Of a stretch of 64,000 bases of DNA, positions 38,001 through 42,700 are shown in pieces. The first letter of the stretch is position 1, and each line of letters opens with the position of its first letter. The notes under the pieces are model-generated. The model made no database searches. It was not told the origin of the DNA and saw nothing but the letters and a program-made list of their open reading frames with translations. The translations under genes and the position numbers were made by a program. Location: the NCBI RefSeq assembly GCF_030816615.1, contig NZ_JAUSYD010000001.1, forward strand, positions 992,001 through 1,056,000. The letters are read 5' to 3'. This stretch comes from Streptomyces sp. B1I3. GTDB lineage: Bacteria > Actinomycetota > Actinomycetes > Streptomycetales > Streptomycetaceae.

Positions 38001-38660
38001 GCTGGTGAAGAAGCCTGCCGCGGCGCCGAACGCGGCAGACTTGAGTACGTCGTTCCAGTCGATGCCGTCGGGGCGGCGGCCGTCCGGGGCGAAGTTCATC
38101 ATCGCCAGCCGTACGGCGAAGGTCGTGAACGCCTCGGCGAACGCCTCGGTCAGCGAGGGTGCCAGATGCAGCCGCTGGAGCAGGTGGCTGAGCGTGGTGA
38201 GGATGAAGAACCGGCTGCGCATCTTGGCCAACATGATCTGGCTGGCCGTGGCGCCCCCGGTGAAGAAGGACATCGCCAGGTAGATCGCGATCTCGATGAG
38301 CAGCCGGATGATTTCGGCGATCACCTGCCACTTGGACTCCATGATGTCCATGGAGGTCTTGCGCCGGCCCTGGGCGATCTTGTCGAGCTGGTCGGAGAAG
38401 TCGCGCAGGTAGTTCTTGCCGCCGTCGTCGATGAGCATGCCCATCGCCTTGGCGTACGACTTGGCGAGGTCGTCCGGCATCGACTCGCCGATGTCGTGGA
38501 TCGACTTGTCGATCAGCGAGGACAGCCTGTCCAGCTTGCGTCCCAGGCCGGAGTAAGGCAGGCGGCTGTCGTAGGCGAGGTCCTCGTCGGCGTCCATGAG
38601 CTTCTCCCCGGTGAGGATGAAGATCATCGCGTTGACCTCGGGCGATACCTGGATACTCAT
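17025..38660 (-). CDS. giant T7SS effector-like multidomain protein, 7,211 residues (lonely-Cys type)
   Basis: One uninterrupted 21.6-kb gene for a protein of roughly 0.75 MDa. Residues 1-260 resemble the WXG100-like N-terminus of CpnT-type toxins and include hydrophobic stretches near 115-140. RNN heptad repeats (about 295-330), three PPPY motifs (Tyr483/491/499) and a long Pro/Thr/Glu-rich linker follow. Modules then seen: a His1314-Gly...Cys1361 peptidase-like module; an OTU-type protease (GDGDCLF, Cys1668; HYD, His1860); a large beta-rich middle (about 2000-3700); two OTU-like segments without Cys (Ser3840, Gly4124); HELAH metallopeptidase motif (His4481/Glu4482/His4485); an OmpA-like segment (about 5430-5570); and a second His6398-Gly...Cys6444 module. 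I found only three Cys in total. NCBI names similar giants lonely Cys domain-containing. The gene lies directly behind a WXG100-like gene, its likely secretion partner. The ATG has a weak GGGCGG ribosome site. Confidence 0.9.
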   Translation of the reverse strand: MSIQVSPEVNAMIFILTGEKLMDADEDLAYDSRLPYSGLGRKLDRLSSLIDKSIHDIGESMPDDLAKSYAKAMGMLIDDGGKNYLRDFSDQLDKIAQGRRKTSMDIMESKWQVIAEIIRLLIEIAIYLAMSFFTGGATASQIMLAKMRSRFFILTTLSHLLQRLHLAPSLTEAFAEAFTTFAVRLAMMNFAPDGRRPDGIDWNDVLKSAAFGAAAGFFTSVFDSFAKSIVRSFDDNFLKNGPDLDFKDRPDLRDNPNLDLGDGGPNPRPNPVPTPGPDRDSLVKDRPDPRPYGNGPTLANNPPVTFRNNPLSFRNNTELWRNNQILRDNADRPGALAGHYGLKGTADFLAAGSGEALAEILIKGAFDGDWSTSWSTFVGAGISSQVEATLSDAAVNSAAELRHVIDKLRNQPPTVSDGDTGTRDADASPRSGDGPDRTDGRSHTDTDTDTAGGDGPVPAAGPQVVRRGDGQGDFIGSQSPPPYVSESPPPYAASVPPPYSPGSFPVTAAENVLWQQVHSGPGEVREQALRDLAALRGAQPPGSAEIGVRDSLHGTLSQLLEVRVVPAGNGPAVQIDSDEVRRALGGLGAEVTVDAPIPVGNPGTSAPDISAPGTSGNGPGTTPAESAARLAGGNADPVADHGPDARLDGPAHRQQTAPGASPEAEAASPGAETFPEAEASPGAETFPVNPAPDVPAPSAETFPDNAETSVGSNVQESPVSPVHNSSDDVAGQNDRTATGRAQGEDAPAFMGGPTASAAPGTGSGARPGGVPAAGGGPAPAAASPQGTRTTDGTAPGDGSPTVTDDSPHTPPSSETETETETETGTQTADPAGTGVTRNSGEGVPAPVAQVTAPVQDIDAGIDNTGIDTGIDNTGIRTGTAPPKVSTVGSFAGTGEPGDAGGAADTKTGPGPTRAGDSESTRVQPLTIVVSSMPPPGEGSPEAAGLLDGAGTDRAVVLGPAVAADAAGRPVRAAVELTREGPGAPVQVRPLAGPTPAATADGATHTANNRTGTTNTADRTDTTSTTGTTGTEFPGADVLLPLADALGPMPRPVTWSTATAGSPPPASSTATPPAVPLQEKTAAVHSDAPGPGPTVPTGPTTAKLATLSRPWNETATDLYLEPGEGDRDIDATGGRTPGPGARHGTGNEGTLPPPAPVTQETSPAAPPVALPPPARIVVRPADGEVIDGEGDGSRRPAAEPAVITLDGLTVPLAQVRRLVPDATAHSAPGRAVRTLTISQSPAEDGTARDAGRRALLGQDTFRGVRTVSAPAPPPRIDSAAGTEETQPARRTVFTGPPAPLPGAGTEQGADYFVEHGTPRTVTLGTDDPARPTVEVSGVQLGKVLASWAEEGDSDRPLVLYSCKTGRQPEIAGLPVAQHVANGTGRPVYAPTTEVGTARDRNGDVRAVLREGADGPGRWRLFTPEPSGGDLDRSARDAGLHAGPGPADVFARARTLQQIRTLRDALGPDAEQRPENRELLAGLGYVDGLRWLGTGSAARYGDGRMTPDLLRRMVTDWHTATHATAVGTPADPTPEQYTAFLRAAAELRAGAGPGTTLDDLLPPPPPELPATTPISQEDVRGLTYAPSAQVSWSLSSAPLPLSQLDLGPEDTAELLRRRPDLVSPPTRPESLAESLTVFGKGPATTPDPADLVRADGLAFRRVNARGDGDCLFRAVLDSARGRDVPPAWAARNIAGLRGLVRDRVTGSELGAVADTAVPDPVFTVVDDLRIRALAGADDAEEQRRITEEWNRVAREVVTDGDPRRWRRILADSGYPQLAEVAPTPADARRLGGRGLLAAAAERPGLWSSPFADLLPDALAHTLDLDLRLVRPDPQAQGALLVTGLHPGGTGGTLHLAYNGTDHYDALVPTPEPATPTAPSASPEPDGLDPYGEWLRSMAGITGPDPAETPDRGDPVPLETQLERHRPARLLTGEDARPPGPSPRTVTFEDGSRLPAVLIRPGADPRDAAPEGAPHGSPTGLLAGPGVLTLRSPELAAREILGRLPAPVRAHFDEAELLRLLTYQPSAFTAPRGARIVGREKSGVGLEMTVEALPYHRWERFSDVGGATVRLDTMRRGQAGTGGGRSVGFGRRIAAGLGMGPPLNWLLKIGVSLGWSRRTDYSQGTSAYAQAEHRAHEGSHLHLDDVHYRVRVQRVTEAPGTTGTDSRTAGPPGPGPHWRRAQVHTAEFGMRDGLTWRLPDDLTVPFTGPRRAPETLTFPGGSEPRLTDSTGLYLTTPPEDIALAVSGARPGSSAHRTLVSYVRPGRLLGLFGRLTGPVSGPELTRGSGQHPLGHLVVERSVPHRAVLVTESVKAEVRDLTQTTYQNQRGHVRDTRFGFQVTAGPNYTLVGPDTDVRLQGGPLVRTDLATGRGHYLGTDAARKVTGRVRNHPLALYQVERTLMIRKAGEPSSAARPVRVVSLDWISTQDARRLAGWDSRTPGRTGPNPDAEPPVPWYLTREDPVHLGGQVRAEGFRPQARARTQQPVTQQQAPPATAPQTPQTAGQRPAAPAPQQQTALANQQTPPATQQPPAPQDGTDPQDPMRVFTDAVLDTLHRSYPSLFAPPLMLRHPRLARLRYGDGRLRTALHNDRQVREALNRPTLTQSLDELTTTGVPVTLTEDGPVRRGHHTLILRARLADRRFETTMSERSLRNAVIGNEVSGQGQQESSTYSAGAELGVSPRDHDKVPGPGLPSRSGNVSVGARYARTYQKATRNTVTVAHDHLTFQNGADLYSYQVELGASFEGHRRPRGWARLLSIGLLGTGVFVSKVEERPLFSRGTETVGRVELAVPAAHGSEHHAPTDPPADGTAPAPAPTPAPQRLSATEADQLLDGTRPLPRADRDGQKLVQQLLSAPHVVLSAEGGPQRQQLMQETADRASGTSWHVSAPGAPVRTALRRAMANLGVAGQLGQYLGPFGSRITGLNGAGPFRTHYLKAAVRGELENLRIKSDPKPGSLENTIGNEHRVVGSASTVSRTTLGVQGGYLPLQQVEGRQAVVGSYSTALQYAWGKGSGASQALTRGRNTTLTFAGRMYLVVADAAETVAVRDRWTAAMGTVGTRAGARVSSAAGRLSERLGRGLAPRRAAAALQRIRDAVMFHLPMQDAIEAGLAPDGLGTSTPSNLGGGYRVPAFLHGRRFPTHPSGRLDASRAAQQLLPRLEKIGVPSHDREQVLQRLSPDFLRAHLHELTTGGMSLPVRYRTWSGPHHLPVGGSPGQINFKLTPVTTAVRRLRTGYELEDYRTIARDDAGGTSQDRGADLTLSAGERAAGDGVLVANPSLQGTAAKQRASNRTETDGSTAMPNIATTQAHAEIVTSYILTVTMTDVAGDVLPPRAVAQVGTLNEIAPAGVLTPVGDGDEGAVTEQDVPEPERAVRMMTADQARPEGIATWRTSGDGTSGTDPDILPFDDRIGSGILAVDIRGAAGVHDALTLATARADGLGDSDLGRRHTGELLAVRLRMARLTPLTGLGTAPGQAQQEATSQGGLTAGFREALGAEGSRLPTQSSAHLFGQSHTADSRLYAKMHRRGARLLAVESKPRMEAMQRRKISDALEAGITDNVEGAAGSAPLAGNSNAGVTNPGATVPIAGANDSTALKGAADTTLGTHLKVVTDRSMLFAVPVSWLAVAEVDHRITHSRPMRALGAVPRGPRAAETETTALIWLREDIARDHGLLDDSTFPDEVGTAWDDMAKAAADLASAEKEYYEARARTREAWLSLSPAERTALGDDDPGRATVLSRDLAEAPAVVAWQAARDQARLWEERTGVAAADHHRLHLAASRLTAHHQGSASVPVADRPQEYAEPGWRSEVPEPYGITDGIGTGLRTLTSPDGATVREVHAVPHDGASFFHALLAAAEVRGRLPHLLGSDLAGRFAGVPDDPAVTAEAVGAARDRLAWALGEDGNEDLLDALALDVADTFTQDELDDAGVVLTPAQQAEFDAFGRLPLTLWPTPGQRVALAITALSRPFADEPRPTGAGQPDGVPARPGRRAGDHGGADLLPALAARVLGLPLTVVTGEGREQLFLPHGADPAAVDPAADPVLFSADGFFHAALPPGTPAPVTAALPAPAAPGDTTTGQPAKSPVHRSHTTAPWLPPAETSRPRYRLARDGVLTAPDGATYTQGTPTGRGNGFFGALSTALGRAAGQPGLDRREAARLRMRAGASPAQLLRLNGLPGDPAERDSLFGPPPMKPRPGAPAPSREALDGHLRRHLAHAPWSPGADRAVAEWAAAATGTTVTLVEENGTAHTYPGPSADGPHLRLRRRGGDFVPLVRSAPAPQPAPAAPSAPPVPHQDPAAVPLPPSPAGGDLPGLPGEEEEAFELSTLSGAEATKAPQTAGGADGPFQLPPTALRIPLRGDAHSAGTAAGAAPPPRARRDARPRFVVRSAFDVRRFTHGGETVTDLTVRLAFQPVDGEADTDAAMARVLEGVEEFYNRPGHRLPNGDRLHVTVEPPGPDEAPHLTVDLVGRDQQMNQRAWWADADPVEFAHELAHQLFLRDETRDASNPDRLHAPGSLLGPFGEQAPDGLAQSGLRPRHLQLWAAVAGDITPDTPPEGASWADARKSATAELREPVWVDPVSLPAASPQTGPDGAVPPPLPPGHALPTLAEDSDESESETDSDDEAERSFWAEPGWLDTMFGPQRGGIPRARLRETSEALYDLVRAEADAHPTAQTLRDGLKRVTRQVLHMGSRTRPGPADFLLLGSLAVDASSDDLASVRDLALYFVERQIETGRGALGEGTLLRDDEGNAVGRDFTGPGRTTPELASYAVRGRGRVIPRPAPWQNPYLVAADADGHAVEIAMPGRAFRVDSADELAMLISYDSRRPPGADIVLALPPEYAATVASLVAGTTGRRVWYPEAPVGVATHPTAGTRHLMLELSDGDTGAGWASAAPPADGGLPGARDHSSGNDTDGGTDPDSEDDLSSSDGDAEFDRMVDRAVLERQTEGRRPHPLTTRDYGVIDRRGTGVLFTQPLPISVGEVRTGSVPDPLVLPRQDHRTISMADRPPLHISEDRTLAVLAADDGTTGRSRQVYATRAAIERSSARLAAAGAGVRLKADESTGVLLPKGDGSYGEPLLRVEPEFLTASGGSEHAFTRDFAQMVADAATAPLSHIAFRDPTGVVSTAPVNGQHGREVTGTHHLARALTEVAEGTRPATDVTPRWAARQAGRDNRFTGGVVGAPTPGERYGRALSYEPQDNPLRTPLASAARRIGVNEYAWAEVGEGYLVQSISTTNDGGAQLFTHNHAKPGDRVGPHAPYHFAQVVLAAEDGTHQITLENETHSRSEIPAELLDDVIDENLDRYGEDELTRLARETEQRVAEARQNGADEAETDRLDGFARVARALAEVHQAEQLPWYFDEDRPEHALALREAAGARSRAKRLIRAAAPVMDSKDLWSFRAYSKRPGESAHEVNAALLSESSPAVANPLTTVVLHGHAPRWHQQTIRFEEGERGIPSDADGTIDGLARSLARAGLWNRAHGLPMPAVTLTGHGNRAQASGQERADAVAKALAVRLAQVLDTFQTGLTGPRVGVRDFRLTKSGKRVRSVTDPAQGRVVTIEIDDHRLVPAGPSARTTPVEGPARPEEPASTRPATAGPTTTTEPPVTRPATPESASTPRLATAEAAPATGRTRSRPPARSAQASPERRNSEAPPWVLARIRYAEESVAFDKRLGEYLAEHEAVTAEFRKMASAAWAEARKRYPRALATFGDTSKFKAGVVGTSREALQRVLRSGNLRELVALLYEGISKDLVPEMLGGAEEQHPEIAAERPSRRERAVYTEYMRRAMEIQASDMSPAEKMAAVEELPHPVANPVRPGDARPPLSEAERRFAVGEAGLTWMPATSVYDLAMSAAFQGLSEDSGGLVATGTAGSTYRFMLHAARMREQWGLDLDLGLIRAGMMAISLTVGHHTAHEVMRGAQLALNDVPGHDPALDYTDNWGRYWNIHPFDEAELRENVARDGLFPDEHAQALLDELEPKSGTVTRQGAPGTRAGLPHRPGTRPIHTRPVAAEPNHPVSRMPNSPAPHDSTTLTSQEVSPHEAEGHREAVLDALYGLGALNGIDRARAADGLERLDRLRAVDPELGGGFLDLDALVRRVLLLGPADTVNAAARGALMRLVTAPLTAGAGTPAALSAHYLAQRGAFHPDFRLIDAQGRPRGWNWLGLPVPVDFDPGSTGRISRAPDGTTGHDGPTAAPWRPTPAHPEPYLVLLAGRSDAVVVRGLGGFARPAPPEVLHELMALDRDLAGRPGDVPLLLHVARPTAAALDLPRGLADRLGRDVWATSGRSIVGRLPGAPDRSLVLLLDEEGQAPRGQWFANTPATASGSPTGTGDDGVSALSIAHHGHRSTGYISMDLAGSQDGGWSRTLTHSRLGTVTSYVFHRTAYDTGGATSVVPWVERDLPAPYFPNNHGLPGTVMWHTPEGERKDDGRSFARRLARRRSLASLAPEHPVVLLICYAATPPGIGEMHGLHIDGPLPFVPDPLAAVAVGQHTADETGRTVFATVLMNASVPARPGDPETHLSLFTDARGQAHPWVEFRPEPAGDALDRRAREAGLHSGPGQAPEAARERTLRLVRALRRIFGPTVEATAEYPELLRGAGALDLMREADPQLNRDGARRFTLDLYEQILTRYHAGGHPPGQDPQFTLDSHRSLLAEAARRWDAGLRGPLTGWIGLPHLVHMLADLASSPHRETVARQVLGLDATAPVGEAEWSRLLWASFKVATVTAHADPGAFAAAVLHLPAADPARFGDAVLVARQAAAVGRDPRQLHEVAAHHLEQQGALESDRLLTDAQGTAWGRALDATARPRGTFDPRVVTLLGHASDGSLVPVATEPAPWTTDPHRPAPFVYIADGDADGLRMPGPVPPHEFGELVFRDPVLLAEDGYAEVVAVVPHGRPSGTRPVEGSIAGEGARNSARNWWTTHSATTLHHDPATGTYTVAVLPGPDGQPAAAGTWGRTTPPEGDPSRTTGTGAAPGAPTLRTAVAVPDSAAFAHPSAGARTAGGTNGAGRGDGSGDGSGDGSGDGSGAVEGAPAVPRDAGLHRWIAGQVTEADLPSAPPGHTANETVGLEDLGAAGVTLSPGQQTEMVLRGDGRLPAAALPPLDLVRVRMARPDAWTDEMDAVAANVSRRLWAQAYADFAGAAPGGTGETDTTRAWAIAVRLVLEPHAVLADARYAGDAFRDAVRRVAGHLLDGKVDTGAVPASATELAGTLRSGLGLRQRDDG

Positions 38661-38698
38661 CCGGGCCCGCCCTGAAGCACCCGCGGGCAGGACGCGGC

Positions 38699-38728
38699 GG
38701 CCGCTCCCCCGGTGGTGCGGGAGCGGCC
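38699..38728 (-). terminator. hairpin between the WXG100-like and giant genes (attenuator?)
   Basis: A perfect 10-bp stem, GGCCGCTCCC (38699-38708) with its complement at 38719-38728, and a 10-nt loop. It starts 13 bases after the stop of the upstream operon gene and about 40 bases before the giant gene start, so it could reduce read-through into the 21.6-kb gene. Confidence 0.55.
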
Positions 38729-38741
38729 TGCGGCGCGGAGG

Positions 38742-39110
38742 TCAGCGGCGGCCATGCCCGCCCGGGCCACCGAGTCCGTCGGTGTCGATGCGGTTGGTGC
38801 CCTGCTCGACGTTCTCGATGTTGCGGTCGCGGGTGTCCTTCATCATCCGGACCTGGCTGACCGTGGCGTCGGTGATGCCCACCAGCGCGTCACGGATGGA
38901 CATCATCGTGTCCTTGGTGGTCTGGCGTTCCTTCTGTTCCTGCGGCTTGGCCTTCTCCGCGAACTCGCCCTCCGTACCGGGCCAGTTCACCGTGGGTGCC
39001 AACTCGTCGAGGAATTCTTCGGTCATACTCCTGGTCAGGGTGCCGATCTCCTCCAGCTGCCGCGCCAGGGCCTCGATGCGCTGCGGGTCCGCGTAGTACC
39101 GCTGTCCCAT
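38742..39110 (-). CDS. WXG100-like small helical protein, probable partner of the giant protein
   Basis: A 122-residue, largely helical protein. The first about 60 residues (RIEALARQLEEIG) form one helix, and the turn motif NWPGTEGEFA sits in the middle, as WXG does in EsxA/EsxB proteins. A second charged helix (about 65-100) and a Gly-rich tail follow. WXG100 proteins form hairpin dimers that are exported by EccC, or chaperone a larger partner carrying the other hairpin. Its position directly before the giant gene suggests the second role. GGGGGAGGA is the ribosome site. It starts two bases after the stop of the YbaB-like gene, so the two are tightly coupled. Confidence 0.78.
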   Translation of the reverse strand: MGQRYYADPQRIEALARQLEEIGTLTRSMTEEFLDELAPTVNWPGTEGEFAEKAKPQEQKERQTTKDTMMSIRDALVGITDATVSQVRMMKDTRDRNIENVEQGTNRIDTDGLGGPGGHGRR

Positions 39111-39112
39111 CG

Positions 39113-39568
39113 TCAGTCCTCCCCCTCTTCGCCGAGCGCGTCCCGCCAGGCGGGGGTGGCCTGGCTGCCACGTGCCGTTTCCTCGTCGCCCTCGCGGAAC
39201 ACCTCGGGACCGAAGATGCGCTCCCAGTCCATCTCGAAGCCCTTCAGCTCCGGCACGTTGCTGCTGGGTTCGGTGAAGGGAGCCATCGCCTTCATCACGT
39301 GCCGGTTCATCTTCAGGCGCGCCGCGCTCGCCGCCTCCAGAACGCTGGCGGCCAGCTCCTGCGGAGACATGTCGCGGTACTTGTTCTCCAGGAAGTCGAT
39401 CCCGGTCAGCTCACCCTGCGGGCCCGCCGTGGCGCGGACCGCGCGGTCGGAGGAGAGTGCGGCGAACGACGCCGTGCGCAGTTCGCGCTCGGTGCGCGCC
39501 ACCGCCTCCTGGGCCGCCTGGAGTTCGGCCATGGCCTTCTCCAGGCGCTTCTCCAACGGTTCCGTCAT
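39113..39568 (-). CDS. YbaB/EbfC-like protein in the T7SS operon
   Basis: A 151-residue protein. The N-terminal helix with Leu/Ala heptads (about 1-35), the central strands (TASFAALSSDRAVRATAGPQGELTGIDF in part) and the following helix (SPQELAASVLEAASAA) match the YbaB/EbfC fold, which binds DNA as a dimer. In actinobacterial T7SS loci such proteins are common, and their real role (nucleoid binding or substrate chaperone) is not settled. A C-terminal tail of about 55 acidic residues extends beyond the usual family length. GGAGGGGGAG precedes the ATG. The gene is placed between the AAWKG-type gene and the WXG100-like gene. Confidence 0.77.
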   Translation of the reverse strand: MTEPLEKRLEKAMAELQAAQEAVARTERELRTASFAALSSDRAVRATAGPQGELTGIDFLENKYRDMSPQELAASVLEAASAARLKMNRHVMKAMAPFTEPSSNVPELKGFEMDWERIFGPEVFREGDEETARGSQATPAWRDALGEEGED

Positions 39569-39595
39569 GCCGCTCCCCCTCCTGCGTCGCTCTCC

Positions 39596-39623
39596 CCGTA
39601 CGCTCGTACATCGGTACGTACGG
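39596..39623. promoter_or_regulatory. inverted repeat upstream of the YbaB-like gene
   Basis: CCGTACG (39596-39602) and CGTACGG (39617-39623) form a 7-bp inverted repeat with a 14-nt spacer, 28 bases upstream of the YbaB-like start. It could be an operator for an internal promoter or an RNA hairpin just before the ribosome site. Confidence 0.35.
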
Positions 39624-39731
39624 CCCTGGCCTCCGGCCCTTCAACCGCCCTCCTGATCATGCCCGGTGGAGCCTCCGACGCGGAAGCCGGGGCCCGGTGC
39701 GCCTCGTCCCCACGGGGTGGTCGCGGGGTGG

Positions 39732-42700
39732 TCACCGGCCGATGACGGCCGGGGTGCCGCCCTCCTCCGTGCCCCATACGTCCGCGTCCTCCTCCAGGTA
39801 GTCGGCGGAACTGGTGGACCTGCGGTGCGGCTCCGCCTCCTCGTCGGAGGACTCGCCGCCGGTGGTCGCCACGCGGGAGGCCGGGGACAGGAAGGTGTCG
39901 CTGTCCTCCTGGCGGTTCCACGGGCTGCGCCGCCGGCGGTTGCGGCGTTCGCTCTCCTCCGCCGCGTCGACCAGGACGGCGCGCACCCGCTCGCCGTTGC
40001 CCTTCTCGCCGCCCGCGCCCATACCGCCCATGCCGCCGCCCATCGGCATGCCTGGACTTCCGGGCGTGCCCGGGGCGCCTGGGGTGCCCCCGGCGGCGGC
40101 GGACGCGAGCGGAGTGCCCGCTCCGGCGGCGGATCCGCCGGAGAGAGGGGAGGCCCCGGACGCACCGATGCCGTCCGGGGAGACGGAGCCCGCCCCGGTG
40201 AGACCGCCGCCGGAGGCCCCGCTGCTCGCCTGGCCGCCCCCGAGGCCGAGCTCGGAGAAGGGCACGTCCCGGCTGGTGGTGCCGCCGGCACCGGCCCCGC
40301 TGCCGCCACCGGCCCCGTCGGCGCCGCCGATCCGGTCGAGGCCGCCGAGGCCGCCCAGTGCGTCCGGACCAAGACGGCCACTGCCGGAGTTGAGGCCCTT
40401 CAGATCCACCGTCTCGGTCCTGCCCTGCGGGTCGGTGATGGTGGCGACACCGGTGTCCGGGTCGATGATCTGGGTGGTGCCGTCCGGGAAGGTGGTGTTC
40501 AGGCGGCCGTCGTCCAGGAAGGTGGTGGAGCCGTCCGGGTTGGTCACCTTGGCCCCGTGGGTGAGGTCGGTGTCCACGGTCGAGCCATCCGGGCCGGTGC
40601 TGGTGAACATCCCGCTCTCCGGGTCGAACACGGCCTTGCTGCCATCCGCGAACATGGTGGCGAAGTCGTCGTCCACGAGCGCGGTGTGCCCGCCGGTCGG
40701 GGTCTCCAGGCCGTTGATGCCCCCGAGATCCCCCAGGTCCCCGAGACCGTTCGGGGCGTTCGGACCGCTGAGGCTGCCGAGGTTCTCGGTGGTGGTCGTA
40801 CCGTCCGGGGCGATCGAGGTGGCCCGGCCGGTCGCCGGGTCCACGACCTGCTCGGTGCCGTCGGGGAAGGTGGTGGTCAGCTTGCCGTCATCACCGAGCG
40901 AGGTGACCGAGCCGTCCGGATTGGTCACCCGCACACCGTCACCCAGGTCCTGCGTGGTGACGCTGCCGTCCGGGTTCGTCGTGGTGAGCAGTCCGCTGTC
41001 CGGGTCGAAGGCCGTCCTGCTGCCGTCCGGGAAGTCGGTGGTCAGGGCGCCGTCGTCGAGCTGGGTACTCCCCCCGGTCGGAGTCTCCAGTGATCCGCCG
41101 GCGCCGTTGAGATTCCCCAGGTCACCGAGATCAGCGACCGAGGTGGTGGGCAGGTCGGCGTTGATGCCCCCGAGATCCCCCAGGTCCCCGAGACCGTTCG
41201 GGGCGTTCGGACCGCTGAGGCTGCCGAGGTTCTCGGTGGTGGTCGTACCGTCCGGGGCGATCGAGGTGGCCCGGCCGGTCGCCGGGTCCACGACCTGCTC
41301 GGTGCCGTCGGGGAAGGTGGTGGTCAGCTTGCCGTCATCACCGAGCGAGGTGACCGAGCCGTCCGGATTGGTCACCCGCACACCGTCACCCAGGTCCTGC
41401 GTGGTGACGCTGCCGTCCGGGTTCGTCGTGGTGAGCAGTCCGCTGTCCGGGTCGAAGGCCGTCCTGCTGCCGTCCGGGAAGTCGGTGGTCAGGGCGCCGT
41501 CGTCGAGCTGGGTACTCCCCCCGGTCGGAGTCTCCAGTGATCCGCCGGCGCCGTTGTTCAGGTCACCGAGATCGTCGAGGCTGCGGGTGATCGCCTCGTT
41601 GGCCGCGTCGGTGGCGTTCTTCGTCCCGCCGGGGCCGTTGTTGAGGTTGCCGAGGCTGCCGAGGTTCTGGGTGACGGGGGGCGCGGCTGTCGTCGGTGAC
41701 TGGTTCTCCCCGCCAGGGTCGTTCACGTTGCCGAGGTTGCCGAGCTCCTCGGTGATCGCGTTGTTCGGATCGTCGGCGTCGCCCTGATTACCGATGGTGC
41801 CGTCGCTCTCGGTGACCGGGATGTTCAGCAGGTCGTCGAGGCCGCCGAGGTTCTGCTCGTCGACCGCGTTGGGGTCGTTGATCCCGCCGAGGCTCTCCTC
41901 CATGGCCTTCTGCTGTTCCTCGGCCTCCCGCTCGGCCTCCTCCTGCTGGAGCCGCTGCTCCTCCCGTAGCTCGTCCTGGTACCGGCGGTCCTCGTCCCGC
42001 TGCTGTTTCTGCTCGTCCCGCAGCTCGTCCTGGTACTGGCGGTCCTCGTCCCGCTGCTGGTTCTGCTCGTTCCGCAGCTCGTCCTGGAGGTTCTTGGCCT
42101 CGTCCTGCTCGCGCCGCTGCTCCTCGCGCAGTTGGTCCTGGTACTTCTTGTCCTCCTCGCGCTGCTGGTTCTGCTCCTCGCGCAGCTCGTCCTGGTACTT
42201 CTTGTCCTCCTCGCGCTGCCGGTTCTGCTCCTCGCGCAGCTCGTCCTGGTACTTCTTGTCCTCCTCGCGCTGCCGCTCCTGCTCCGCGCGCAACTCGTCC
42301 TGATACCTGCGGTTCTCCTCGTTCTGGCGGTTGATCTCGTCCTGCTCCTCCTTGGCCTTCTTCTCCTCGTACACCTCCGAGGCCGTGCTGGTCGACTTCG
42401 GCTTGGGCAGGTTGCCGGAGAAGTCCTCGCCCAGCTCGAGGAAGTGGTTGTTCAGGGCCGACTGCACCTGGGCGGCCGGTTTGCCCAGGTACTCGTCGAC
42501 ACCCTGCGTCCAGATCTTGACCGCCTTGTCGCCGACCTTCGCCCAGTTCGCGATGTCGGTGAGGTCGCCGTACTCGGGGTGGACCTGGGAGAACCCGCCC
42601 TGCGGGCTGTGGCTGACGGACGTGCTGTAGCGGGTGGTGTACGACTTGATGTCCGTCTTGGCCACGTTGTTCGCGTCCACCCACTGCGCGAGGTCGTCCA

